Of a stretch of 47,066 bases of DNA, positions 25,443 to 33,750 are shown in pieces; within the stretch, counting starts at the first letter, position 1, and every line of letters begins with the position of its first letter. The position numbers and the translations under genes are program-made. A model generated the notes under the pieces. It was not told the origin of the DNA. It worked only from the letters and a program-made list of their open reading frames with translations, and searched no databases. Source of the stretch: Oscillospiraceae bacterium (GTDB taxonomy: Bacteria; Bacillota; Clostridia; Oscillospirales; Ruminococcaceae); assembly GCA_022787085.1 (NCBI GenBank), contig JALFVE010000006.1, positions 1-47,066 of the forward strand, given 5' to 3'.

Positions 25443-25760
25443 ATGATTGAACAAATTTTTAAATTAACACAAGGAAATGAAAAAACAGTTGAAAAGGTAA
25501 TTATTGATGAAAATATACACTATATGCATATGATCTTGAATAAGGGTAAATGTCTGCCAGAGCATTTTTCAAATGCAAAAAATGTGTATATTACAGTTGT
25601 TCGCGGAACATTATCAGCGACTTTGAATGAACAGGAAACACATGAATATCAGGCAGGAACAGTATTAAAAGTTCCATTCCATACAAAAATGAACTTAAAA
25701 AATGTTTCTGAAGAAACGCTGGAGTTTATTGTTGTTAAAGCACCGGCGCCAAACTGCTAA
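25443..25760 (+). CDS. Small single-domain cupin protein
   Basis: A 105-residue cupin-2-like beta-barrel. The first cupin block is degenerate (MILNKGKCLPEHFSNAKNVYITVVRGTL) and the second is EYQAGTVLKVPFHTKMNLKNVSEETLEFIVVKAP. The usual first metal histidine pair (HxH) is replaced by a single EHF, so metal binding is uncertain. Function unknown. The gene is visibly richer in A/T-ending codons (TTA, AAA, ATA) than its neighbours, which suggests recent transfer. AAAGGGAGA lies about 12 nt before the ATG. It stands alone between two terminator-bounded units. Confidence 0.75.
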   Translation: MIEQIFKLTQGNEKTVEKVIIDENIHYMHMILNKGKCLPEHFSNAKNVYITVVRGTLSATLNEQETHEYQAGTVLKVPFHTKMNLKNVSEETLEFIVVKAPAPNC

Positions 25761-25878
25761 ATTCCAATATATCGTGCTGATTTTATTCGGCACAGGGCTT
25801 TGCCTCCGTCCGTATCATAATGCGACCTCGCCGCGGGGCATCTCCCGCAAATTTATTTTACAGGGAAGAAATCAGCCA

Positions 25879-26841
25879 ATGAAAAAATTTATTATCAATT
25901 CAAACGACGCAGGGCAGAGGGTGGACAAATTCATTCAGAAAGCTGCTCCGAAGCTGCCTCAGAGTGCAATGTACAAGGGGATCCGCACGAAAAATATCAA
26001 GCTTAACCGCAAGCGCTGCGAGATATCAACACGTCTTTCCGAGGGAGATGTGCTTGAACTGTATCTGCCCGACGAGTTTTTCGAGGAGGAGGCTTCGGCG
26101 GAGAAATACGAATTTCTCAAGGCTCCCAAGGACATTTCTGTTATCTATGAGGACGAGAATATTATCCTCATTGACAAGAAAAACGGGCTTGTGGTGCACG
26201 AGGACAATGAGGGTTCGTCAGACACCCTTGTTAACCGAATGCAGCATTATCTTTACAGCAAAGGGGAGTATGACCCTGCTGACGAGAATAGCTTCACTCC
26301 CTCTCTGTGCAACAGGCTTGACAGGAATACGGGAGGAATAGTCATTGCCGCAAAAAATGCGGAGTCCCTGCGGATACTCAATCAGAAGATAAAGGACAGA
26401 GAGCTTGAAAAGAAGTATCTGTGCATTGTGGTGGGTGTGCCGCCGAAAAAATCCGATACAATGACCGCATATCTTTTTAAGGACAGCAAATCAAACACCG
26501 TTACCGTTTCGGACAAGAAAACCGACCGAAACAAGACTATTGTGACCAAATACAGGGTCTTGAAATCCGACGGGAGGCTGAGTCTTACTGAGGTGGAGCT
26601 GCTCACTGGGCGCACCCATCAGATAAGGGCGCACATGGCGTATATCGGCTGTCCGCTTCTGGGTGACGGAAAATACGGCAGCAACAAGGTTAACAGGAGC
26701 TATGGGATAAAAACTCAGGCGCTTTATTCCTACAAGCTGAAATTTGCCTTTTCCACCGATGGGGGATTACTCGAATATTTGAACGGCAGGGATTTTACCG
26801 TTCCAAAGGTGTGGTTTGAGGATATGTTTCTTGAGAAATAA
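25879..26841 (+). CDS. RluA-family pseudouridine synthase (RluC/RluD type)
   Basis: A 320-residue RNA pseudouridine synthase. The N-terminal S4-like RNA-binding domain (GQRVDKFIQKAAPKLPQSAMYKGIR, with RLSEGDVLELYLP) is followed by the catalytic domain: motif I LIDKKNGLVVH, motif II NRLDRNTGGIVIAAK with the catalytic aspartate near residue 147, and motif III LLTGRTHQIRAHMAYIGCPLLGDGKYG. It isomerises uridine to pseudouridine in rRNA or tRNA; which position is not clear. The start is ATG 25879 with AGGGAAG upstream; the longer frame from 25702 overlaps the cupin gene and encodes non-conserved residues. Confidence 0.93.
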   Translation: MKKFIINSNDAGQRVDKFIQKAAPKLPQSAMYKGIRTKNIKLNRKRCEISTRLSEGDVLELYLPDEFFEEEASAEKYEFLKAPKDISVIYEDENIILIDKKNGLVVHEDNEGSSDTLVNRMQHYLYSKGEYDPADENSFTPSLCNRLDRNTGGIVIAAKNAESLRILNQKIKDRELEKKYLCIVVGVPPKKSDTMTAYLFKDSKSNTVTVSDKKTDRNKTIVTKYRVLKSDGRLSLTEVELLTGRTHQIRAHMAYIGCPLLGDGKYGSNKVNRSYGIKTQALYSYKLKFAFSTDGGLLEYLNGRDFTVPKVWFEDMFLEK

Positions 26842-26869
26842 TGTTAACGAAGTGTTCATGAAATGTTAG

Positions 26870-26898
26870 TTGTAATATTATTAAATTGAACGTATAAT
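26870..26898 (+). promoter_or_regulatory. Promoter of MarR-ABC exporter operon
   Basis: TTGTAA (26870-26875), 17-bp spacer, TATAAT (26893-26898). The operator-like hairpin begins 2 bp downstream. Confidence 0.75.
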
Positions 26899-26899
26899 A

Positions 26900-26934
26900 A
26901 ATGTTAGACTTCTAACCGATAGATGTCTAACATT
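26900..26934. promoter_or_regulatory. Large palindromic operator/hairpin upstream of marR
   Basis: AATGTTAGAC and GTCTAACATT form perfect 10-bp arms; inside them TCTA and TAGA pair again around ACCGA, leaving only one T-T mismatch. The half site ATGTTAG also occurs at 26863-26869 upstream. It covers the predicted transcription start, which is where a MarR repressor would bind. The T-run after it (ATTTTTAC) also allows an attenuator reading. Confidence 0.6.
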
Positions 26935-26961
26935 TTTACTTTTCTGTAGGGAGGCGGTAAT

Positions 26962-27498
26962 TTGAACGGCTCAGGGGAAGAATTTGATGAAAAGGAGGAG
27001 CATATCGGCAAATATGTCAACAGACTTTCAAAGGATCTTCGTTACTCGATAAACGGCTACCTGCTTGAAAAGGGCTACAGTATGACGGGGGAGCAGTGCA
27101 GGATACTGGGATTTATCCGTTTCTGCAATGATAACGGCAGCTGTGTTTATCAGAAGGATATCGAGAACAGCTTCGGGATAAAGCGTTCATCGGTGGCAAG
27201 TATCCTCTCTAATATGGAAAAGGGCGGATATATTATCCGGGAGGTTGACAGCACCGACGCTCGGATAAAAAAAGTTATCCTTACCGAAAACGGTCAGAAA
27301 TTACAGCGGGAAATGGGACTTACTATTGATATGATGGAAGGTATTATTACCCGAAATATGTCGGATAAGGAGAAAAAGGAGCTTATCAGGCTCATTAGGC
27401 TTGCAATTTCCAATATCGAGGACTCGGGACTTCTCGGGGATCACTGCGGAAAGAGCAAGGAAAAATTCAAAGAAAAGGAGACTTCCGAAAAATGTTGA
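26962..27498 (+). CDS. MarR-family transcriptional regulator
   Basis: A 178-residue winged-helix regulator, probably the repressor of the exporter encoded downstream. The core is visible: helix TGEQCRILGFIRFCNDNGSC, recognition region VYQKDIENSFGIKRSSVASILSNMEKGGYI and wing REVDSTDARIKKVILTENGQKL, which includes the conserved D-R pair (DARIKK). The start is TTG with GGGAGGCGG about 5 nt upstream. The ATG of the first ABC gene overlaps the 3' end by 7 bp, so all three genes are coupled. A lysine/glutamate-rich C-terminal tail (KSKEKFKEKETSEKC) extends beyond the usual MarR length. Confidence 0.92.
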   Translation: MNGSGEEFDEKEEHIGKYVNRLSKDLRYSINGYLLEKGYSMTGEQCRILGFIRFCNDNGSCVYQKDIENSFGIKRSSVASILSNMEKGGYIIREVDSTDARIKKVILTENGQKLQREMGLTIDMMEGIITRNMSDKEKKELIRLIRLAISNIEDSGLLGDHCGKSKEKFKEKETSEKC

Positions 27499-29222
27499 AA
27501 AAACTGCTGTCCTGCGTGGGAGAGTATAAAAAATATGCGATACTGACTCCCATTGTAATGCTCGGCGAAGTAATTATGGAGGTTCTGATACCGCTGGTCA
27601 TGGCGTGTATCGTGGATTACGGTATCGGCAAAGGCGATATTTCCTATACCGTTAAAATGGGTCTGCTGATGGCTCTTATGGCAATATTCTCTCTTGCCTG
27701 CGGCGCTCTGGGAGGAAAATTTGCTGCTATGGCAGGCATGGGCTTTGCTAAGAATGTGAGAAAAAAGCTTTTTGACAAGGTGCAGGATTTTTCCTTCTCA
27801 AATGTGGATAAATTCTCCACAGCCTCTCTTGTAACAAGGCTCACCACAGATGTTACAAACGTGCAGAACACCTTTATGATGGTCATCAGAATGGCTGTCC
27901 GCTCGCCCTTCATGCTTATTTTTGCGCTTATCATGGCTATTTCCATCAACGCAAAGCTGGCAATGGTGTTCCTTATCGCAATACCCGTTCTGGCAGCTGC
28001 CATGATACTCATAACCACAACCGCATTCCCCAGATTTGAAAAAATGCTCTCCAAGTATGACGCACTTAACTCTCGTGTTCAGGAAAATCTCATCGGAATA
28101 AGAGTTGTCAAGGCATTTGTCAGAGAGAAATTTGAGGGGGAAAAGTTCGTCGCTTCGGCTGACGATGTCCGTGCGGCTCAGGTCAAGGCGGAAAAGGTAG
28201 TAATTCTCGGTCAGCCTCTTATGCAGATATCCATGTATGCCTGCATCGTTGCGGTGATTTATTTCGGCGGAAATATGGTCATCGGCGGAAGTATGAAGAT
28301 AGGTCAGCTTTCAAGCTTCATCACATACATTACTCAGATACTTATGTCTCTGATGATGCTCTCAATGATTTTTGTGATGACTACCATTTCGATGGCGTCC
28401 ATGCACAGAATCGTGGAGATATTTGACGAGGTTCCCGATATCGCTGATGACAATGCAGACCCTGCTCTTCTTCCCGAGGACGGAAGCATTGTATTCGATA
28501 ATGTATCCTTCAGCTATTCAAAGGATAAGGATAATCTGAATCTGAGCAATATAGATCTAAGCATAAAGTCGGGCGAGACTATCGGAATTATCGGCGGAAC
28601 AGGCTCGGCGAAATCCACCCTTGTTCAGCTTATCCCAAGGCTTTACGACGTTACCGACGGAAGGATCCTGGTGGGCGGTCATGATGTCAGGGATTACAAG
28701 ATAGACAATCTCAGAAACGAGGTCGCAATGGTTCTCCAGAAAAACGTCCTTTTCTCGGGCACTATCAAGGACAATCTCCGCTGGGGAAATGAAAATGCCA
28801 CAGACGAGGAAATTATCGAGGCTTGCAGACAGGCGCAGGCTCATGACTTCGTTATGAGCTTCCCCGACGGATATGACACCGATCTGGGACAGGGCGGCGT
28901 TAACGTTTCGGGAGGTCAGAAGCAGAGGCTTTGTATCGCAAGAGCGCTGCTCAAAAAGCCTAAGATAGTTATTCTGGACGATTCCACCAGCGCTGTGGAT
29001 ACCGCCACAGACGCAAAGATACGTCAGGCGTTCAGAACGGAGCTTTCCGATACCACAACTATCATAATCGCCCAGCGTATTTCATCGGTTGCCGAGGCAG
29101 ACAGGATAATCGTTCTCGATGACGGTAAGATCGACGCCTTCGACACCCATGAGAATCTCCTGAAATATAATAAGATCTATCTCGAGGTTTACAATTCACA
29201 GAAGAAAGGAGCTGAAGAATAA
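27492..29222 (+). CDS. Heterodimeric ABC exporter subunit 1 (degenerate-site half)
   Basis: A 576-residue half transporter: six-helix exporter domain (residues about 15-310) plus nucleotide-binding domain. Walker A is GGTGSAKST (the glycine before lysine is alanine), signature NVSGGQKQR, and Walker B IVILDDSTSAVD, where the catalytic glutamate is aspartate. In heterodimeric exporters such as LmrCD, BmrCD or TM287/288 the subunit with this substitution supplies the non-hydrolysing site, while its canonical SGGQ signature completes the active site with the partner. Its stop overlaps the start of subunit 2 by 1 bp. Likely role is efflux of drugs or amphiphilic peptides, inferred from MarR control. 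Confidence 0.92.
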   Translation: MLKKLLSCVGEYKKYAILTPIVMLGEVIMEVLIPLVMACIVDYGIGKGDISYTVKMGLLMALMAIFSLACGALGGKFAAMAGMGFAKNVRKKLFDKVQDFSFSNVDKFSTASLVTRLTTDVTNVQNTFMMVIRMAVRSPFMLIFALIMAISINAKLAMVFLIAIPVLAAAMILITTTAFPRFEKMLSKYDALNSRVQENLIGIRVVKAFVREKFEGEKFVASADDVRAAQVKAEKVVILGQPLMQISMYACIVAVIYFGGNMVIGGSMKIGQLSSFITYITQILMSLMMLSMIFVMTTISMASMHRIVEIFDEVPDIADDNADPALLPEDGSIVFDNVSFSYSKDKDNLNLSNIDLSIKSGETIGIIGGTGSAKSTLVQLIPRLYDVTDGRILVGGHDVRDYKIDNLRNEVAMVLQKNVLFSGTIKDNLRWGNENATDEEIIEACRQAQAHDFVMSFPDGYDTDLGQGGVNVSGGQKQRLCIARALLKKPKIVILDDSTSAVDTATDAKIRQAFRTELSDTTTIIIAQRISSVAEADRIIVLDDGKIDAFDTHENLLKYNKIYLEVYNSQKKGAEE

Positions 29223-31129
29223 TGCCTCCACGCAAGCCTATACCCTTTCAGAAGCCGAATAATCCTGCGGCGACCTTTAAGAGAATACTGAGCTATGCTT
29301 CGGAATACAAGGGACTTCTGGCGCTGGTAGTTGTATTCATCATTTTCAGTTCTCTTGCAAATATCATCGGAACATCGTTTTTGCAGGTTATCATTGATGA
29401 TTATCTGATGCCGATGATCGGCAATAAGGACGAGATCCTGTTCGGTCAGTTCGTCGGGAAGCTTATCCAGATGGCATTTGTTTATGCGGTCGGCGCACTC
29501 TGCACCTTTGCATATGCAAGGATAATGCTCGCTGTTTCCACAAAAACTCTTTTCAATCTCAGAAAAGAGCTTTTCACCCACATGGAAACTCTCCCCATCA
29601 AATACTTCGACACCCATACCCACGGCGATCTTATGAGCCGATATACAAATGATACCGACACCATCCGTGAGATGCTTTCCAATTCCATTGCAAGCTTTAT
29701 TTCATCAACAGTGACCGTTGCGGGCGTTTTTGTGATGATGGTATATTACAGCTGGCAGCTGACTCTTATTGTTATCGCAATGCTTTTCCTTCTCCTGTTT
29801 ATTACGGGAAAGATCGGCTCCCAGAGCGGAAAATTTTTCAAGGAGCAGCAAAAGGAAATAGGCGCTGTTAACGGATATATCGAGGAAATGATCGACGGTC
29901 AGAAGGTCGTCAAGGTATTCGTTCACGAGAAAAAGTCCAAGGAGGAGTTTGACAAGCTTAATTCCGCTCTCTGCGAGGCTTCCACCAAGGCAAACACCTT
30001 TGCAAATATCATGGGACCCGTTAACAATAACCTTGCCCACATTCAGTATGCAATTCTTGCGGTTGCGGGAAGTATTCTGGCAATTCTGGGAGTCAATTCC
30101 TTCAGCGGAGTTATCACTGTGGGAACAGTTGTGGTATTCCTGCAGTTTTCCAGGAATTTCTCAATGCCTATCGCACAGGTCGCTCAGCAGTTTAATGCAG
30201 TGCTTTCCGCACTGGCAGGTGCAGAGCGGATATTCGGACTTATTGATGAAAAGTCCGAAACGGACGACGGCTATGTTACTCTTGTAAATGCCGAGATAAA
30301 GCCCGACGGAACCATCGTTGAAAGCGAAAAGAGAACGGGCGTATGGGCATGGAAGCATCCTCATAAGGCTGACGGAACTGTTACCTACACCAAGGTTGAG
30401 GGCAGAGTTGAATTTGACGATGTTACCTTTGGATATGAGGAGAACAAGACTGTATTAAACGGCGTTTCGCTTTATGCAAAGCCCGGTCAGAAGATAGCAT
30501 TTGTGGGCTCCACAGGTGCAGGCAAGACTACTATAACCAATCTGATAAACCGCTTCTATGATGTTCCCGACGGAAAGATCCGATATGACGGCATTAACAT
30601 CAACAAGATCAAAAAGGACGATCTCAGGCGTTCACTGTCAATGGTTTTGCAGGATACTCATCTTTTTACAGGCACAGTTATGGATAATATCCGCTATGGC
30701 AAGACCGACGCCACCGATGATGAGGTCATTGCAGCTGCAAAGCTTGCAAATGCAGATTCATTTATCAGACATCTTCCCGAGGGCTATAACACAATGCTCA
30801 CATCTGACGGAGCAAACCTTTCGCAGGGACAGAGGCAGCTTCTTGCCATTGCCCGTGCGGCGGTTGCAGACCCTCCTGTTCTGATACTCGACGAGGCGAC
30901 CTCCTCCATTGATACAAGAACCGAGGCTCTCATTGAAAAGGGCATGGACAGCCTGATGAAGGGCAGAACGGTATTTGTTATCGCCCACAGGCTTTCCACC
31001 GTAAGAAACTCCAATGCCATAATGGTTCTCGAGCACGGCAGGATCATCGAGCGGGGAGATCACGACACGCTTATTGCCGACAAGGGCAAGTATTATCAGC
31101 TTTATACGGGTATGTTTGAGCTGAGCTGA
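29222..31129 (+). CDS. Heterodimeric ABC exporter subunit 2 (catalytic half)
   Basis: A 635-residue half transporter with the six-helix domain (residues about 20-325) and ATPase domain. Walker A GSTGAGKTT and Walker B VLILDEATSSID are canonical with the catalytic glutamate; the signature is NLSQGQRQ, a deviation from SGGQ that falls in the degenerate site with subunit 1. An insertion of about 45 residues (VTLVNAEIKPDGTIVESEK through TYTKVEG) links the two domains, as is common in this family. The X-loop and switch histidine (VFVIAHRLSTV) are present. It forms the second half of the MarR-controlled exporter; a bidirectional terminator follows. Confidence 0.93.
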   Translation: MPPRKPIPFQKPNNPAATFKRILSYASEYKGLLALVVVFIIFSSLANIIGTSFLQVIIDDYLMPMIGNKDEILFGQFVGKLIQMAFVYAVGALCTFAYARIMLAVSTKTLFNLRKELFTHMETLPIKYFDTHTHGDLMSRYTNDTDTIREMLSNSIASFISSTVTVAGVFVMMVYYSWQLTLIVIAMLFLLLFITGKIGSQSGKFFKEQQKEIGAVNGYIEEMIDGQKVVKVFVHEKKSKEEFDKLNSALCEASTKANTFANIMGPVNNNLAHIQYAILAVAGSILAILGVNSFSGVITVGTVVVFLQFSRNFSMPIAQVAQQFNAVLSALAGAERIFGLIDEKSETDDGYVTLVNAEIKPDGTIVESEKRTGVWAWKHPHKADGTVTYTKVEGRVEFDDVTFGYEENKTVLNGVSLYAKPGQKIAFVGSTGAGKTTITNLINRFYDVPDGKIRYDGININKIKKDDLRRSLSMVLQDTHLFTGTVMDNIRYGKTDATDDEVIAAAKLANADSFIRHLPEGYNTMLTSDGANLSQGQRQLLAIARAAVADPPVLILDEATSSIDTRTEALIEKGMDSLMKGRTVFVIAHRLSTVRNSNAIMVLEHGRIIERGDHDTLIADKGKYYQLYTGMFELS

Positions 31130-31149
31130 TTTACCTGATAAATACAAAT

Positions 31150-31194
31150 ATGGCTGTACCCTTTCCGAAACGGAAGGAGTACAGCCATTTTTTT
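31150..31194 (+). terminator. Bidirectional terminator between convergent genes
   Basis: ATGGCTGTAC.C..TTCCG and CGGAAGGAGTACAGCCAT form an ~18-bp stem (one mismatch, one G-T) with a 3-nt loop and an 8-T run on the plus strand. Confidence 0.92.
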
Positions 31195-32612
31195 TATTTC
31201 AGATCAAAATAAGCGTATTTCACAAAGCCATCGGCATCCTTGAGCTGAATTGAGTATCTGCCCTTTTTAAGGTCCGAAAGGTTGTAATAATCGCTGAGAT
31301 AAAAGCTTTTGTCCCATTTCGTCATTGCGGGAACGGTAAGCTCGGTGTCAAGCTTCTTCCCTTTTTTAAGTTCCAGTTTTTTCCATTTGTTGCCGCTTAA
31401 ACGGTAGAGATCGCCGTAATTTTTAAGCTGCACCGTTCTGTCGGTATCGTTTATAACGGTAATGGTTATCTGCTTCAGACGGGGGCTTTTTGTTTCAAAC
31501 TGCACTGCGGAACATTCATAGGGAGCGATAAGCTTGAAATCGCAGGAAAGACCCTCTCCCACCACAGCACGGTATTTTCCCGTTTTCAGTGAGGAAACGC
31601 TGTATCTGCTGAGGTCAAGCTTTGCAGTCACAGTACTTCCCGCAGCAGCCTGATATGAGGAGAGCGTATTGCTTTTGTCTTTTGGGCTCACCTTTTCCCA
31701 TTGACCGCTCGGCTCGTTTTTATAATAAAGCATGACAGATTCGGAACGGTAGATCTCAGAGGGCTTGTTTACCTTAACGGTAAGGCTTATTTCTGAGGTG
31801 TCTGCAAGGTAATATTCGTTTTGTGGAGCAGTAACCTCCACGCCCTCAATGACATTGAACTCGCAGTATTTCGTGATTGATCTTCCGTCAGAATAAATTG
31901 GTATTTTAACACGGTATAACCCCGATTCCAGACCAAGCTTATAATCCTCGGGGGTGAAGCTGAGAGCTACAGATTGGGTGCTTGAGCCGTACTGACTGCT
32001 TTTTCCAAGAGTATAGGCTATTTCGGGAACGCTGAAGCTGCTGTCGGGCTTCACCTTGTACCATTTTCCGTTCTTGAAGCGGTGAAGCTCGTAAATATTT
32101 CCGAGAATAGCTTCGGAGCCGATATTATCCGTTGAAACAGTGAAGCAAATGCTTTCACGCTTTCCTGTGACTACTGAGCTTTTGTCAGCATTAACGGTAA
32201 AAGATGTCTTATCCTTTTTCAGCGCTCCTGTTGAGGTGAAATAGTAGGTCTTTCCGTCAATTTCAGTAATGCCCACAGCTGCGGAGCCGTCGGGATAGAA
32301 ATAGTAGGTCTGTCCTCCCGTTTTAAGCCAGCCGTCTCTGTAAAGGATGCCGTTGTCATAAAAATGCATGGTCTGACCCTTTTTGCAAAGACCTGTGTAT
32401 ATCCCGATGTAATTTCCGTCGCCGTCAAATTTATACGCAACTCCGTCTATCACATATATTCCTTTGGCATATTCATCGTTTTCCATGAAATATTTTTTAT
32501 TGCCGTTTGACTCCTGCCAGCCGTATTCTGCGGCAGAAACCTGCGGCACAGCTCCTGCTGTGATAACTGCGGCTGCGGCGAGAGCTATGAGCTTCACTTT
32601 TTTTGTAATCAT
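31194..32612 (-). CDS. Secreted cell-wall-binding-repeat protein with Ig-like domains
   Basis: A 472-residue exported protein. A classic signal peptide (MITKKVKLIALAAAAVITAG, cleavage near VSA-AE at residue 27) is followed by about five aromatic/glycine repeats of the choline/glucan-binding type (GWQESNGNKKYFMENDE, GWLKTGGQTYYFYPDGSAAVG, ITEIDGKTYYFTSTGAL), which attach proteins to wall polymers. The remaining 330 residues form three similar beta-sandwich units, each ending in a pattern like L..G.Y.....(SGLYRVKI, TGKYRAVV, KGRYSIQL), resembling bacterial Ig-like domains that start with a "YxLxxxxNGKWxKxxxK" core (LHRFKNGKWYKVK, YRLSGNKWKKLEL). Likely a wall-anchored adhesion or scaffold protein. 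No catalytic domain is visible. Confidence 0.88.
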   Translation of the reverse strand: MITKKVKLIALAAAAVITAGAVPQVSAAEYGWQESNGNKKYFMENDEYAKGIYVIDGVAYKFDGDGNYIGIYTGLCKKGQTMHFYDNGILYRDGWLKTGGQTYYFYPDGSAAVGITEIDGKTYYFTSTGALKKDKTSFTVNADKSSVVTGKRESICFTVSTDNIGSEAILGNIYELHRFKNGKWYKVKPDSSFSVPEIAYTLGKSSQYGSSTQSVALSFTPEDYKLGLESGLYRVKIPIYSDGRSITKYCEFNVIEGVEVTAPQNEYYLADTSEISLTVKVNKPSEIYRSESVMLYYKNEPSGQWEKVSPKDKSNTLSSYQAAAGSTVTAKLDLSRYSVSSLKTGKYRAVVGEGLSCDFKLIAPYECSAVQFETKSPRLKQITITVINDTDRTVQLKNYGDLYRLSGNKWKKLELKKGKKLDTELTVPAMTKWDKSFYLSDYYNLSDLKKGRYSIQLKDADGFVKYAYFDLK

Positions 32613-32646
32613 GAATCATTCCGCCTTTCTGTAATTATATAATCAT

Positions 32647-32675
32647 ATTATAGCAGATAATCCGGGATGATTCAA
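32647..32675 (-). promoter_or_regulatory. Promoter of wall-binding protein gene
   Basis: On the minus strand TTGAAT (32675-32670), 17-bp spacer, TATAAT (32652-32647), with the extended form TGCTATAAT. The ribosome binding site GAAAGGCGG follows. Confidence 0.75.
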
Positions 32676-32719
32676 GGGAAATGGCAAAGCTGTAACCGAT
32701 TGTTGTTAAATTTGATTTT

Positions 32720-33682
32720 TCAGGAAATATATCCCAGGAATTTAACAATAAATATCCAGAAGGTCAGTGTGACTGATGACAGCAGGGTAGTGGCAGCAAT
32801 TACGCTGGAGGTCAGAACGCCGTCATTTTTCATATTCTTTGCCATGATATAGCAAGAGGGAGTGGTGGGGGAGCCCAGCATTATCACAAGGGCAAGGAGA
32901 GCTTCGTTCCGAAATCCCATCATTATCGCTGCTGTAAGGAATACAAGTGGCATTGCTATAAGCTTGATGGCGCAGCAGACTGCGGTGGGCTTCAGCTTTG
33001 CGATCGCTTTTTTGCCCTCAAAGGAGGCGCCTATAACTATGAGCGAAAGGGGCGTTGCTATTATGGAGAGATTGTTCAGCGTTTTTTCGATGATAGGCGG
33101 GATATAGCTGTAAATATTCAGCAGAGAGCCGATACATCCTGCGATTATTCCCAGTATGATGGGATTTGTTATCATTCCCACAGCTGCCTTTTTCAGCTTG
33201 CTTTTCTTGTCGGGGTCATTGCGTGAGTCTTCGGCTTCAAAGGTGAGGACGGTCACGGCACAGATATTATAAAGGGGCACACAGCCGATTATTATCATGG
33301 GTATAAGCCCTGTTCCGCCGTAGATATTCTGCATGAAGGCAAAGCCCATTACCGCTACAGAGCTTCTGTAGGACGCCTGAACAAAGGCGCCTGTGATAGA
33401 TCTGTCCTTGATAAACAGTCTTGCGCATATCCATATGACTGCAAAGGCGATTATGGTTATCACAGCGCTGTAAATAACAAGTCTGCCGTTAAAGGTGGTG
33501 ATGATATTCTCCTTTGCCAGATCGCTGAAAACCATTATGGGCAGGCAGACATTGAAAATGAATTTATTGCAGGAGGGAACGAAGCCCTCCTTGAACATTC
33601 CCATGCGGTTGAAAATATATCCCGCAAGGATAACCAGGAAAACGGGCATTGTGGCGTTGAGGCTGTAAATCAGATTGTTCAT
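32720..33682 (-). CDS. AEC-family permease (auxin efflux carrier/malate permease type)
   Basis: A 320-residue membrane protein with about ten hydrophobic segments in two five-helix halves, separated by a charged loop (FEAEDSRNDPDKKSKLKK, residues about 148-165). Family wording includes PVFLVILAGYIFNRMG at the N terminus, NKFIFNVCLPIMVFSDL, and the C-terminal LALVIMLGSPTTPSCYIMAKNM. Relatives transport malate, malonate or amino acids; the substrate here is unknown. AAGGAAC lies about 10 nt before the ATG. It follows the FecR-protein pair on the same strand but after a terminator, and no clear promoter of its own is visible in the 68-bp gap. Confidence 0.9.
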   Translation of the reverse strand: MNNLIYSLNATMPVFLVILAGYIFNRMGMFKEGFVPSCNKFIFNVCLPIMVFSDLAKENIITTFNGRLVIYSAVITIIAFAVIWICARLFIKDRSITGAFVQASYRSSVAVMGFAFMQNIYGGTGLIPMIIIGCVPLYNICAVTVLTFEAEDSRNDPDKKSKLKKAAVGMITNPIILGIIAGCIGSLLNIYSYIPPIIEKTLNNLSIIATPLSLIVIGASFEGKKAIAKLKPTAVCCAIKLIAMPLVFLTAAIMMGFRNEALLALVIMLGSPTTPSCYIMAKNMKNDGVLTSSVIAATTLLSSVTLTFWIFIVKFLGYIS

Positions 33683-33700
33683 TTCAGATGTTCCTTTTCG

Positions 33701-33740
33701 GAAAAAGTATCAATGACCGCTCCGAGCGGAACGGTCATTG
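33701..33740 (-). terminator. Terminator of FecR-protein operon
   Basis: CAATGACCG and CGGTCATTG form a perfect 9-bp stem; inside it TCCG and CGGA pair again. On the minus strand the hairpin is followed by ATACTTTTTC. Confidence 0.8.
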
Positions 33741-33750
33741 GGAAAGACTG

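Noticed and set aside
25702-25878. N-terminal extension of the pseudouridine synthase overlapping the cupin gene
   Set aside because: Not similar to the family; the S4-like domain starts at ATG 25879.
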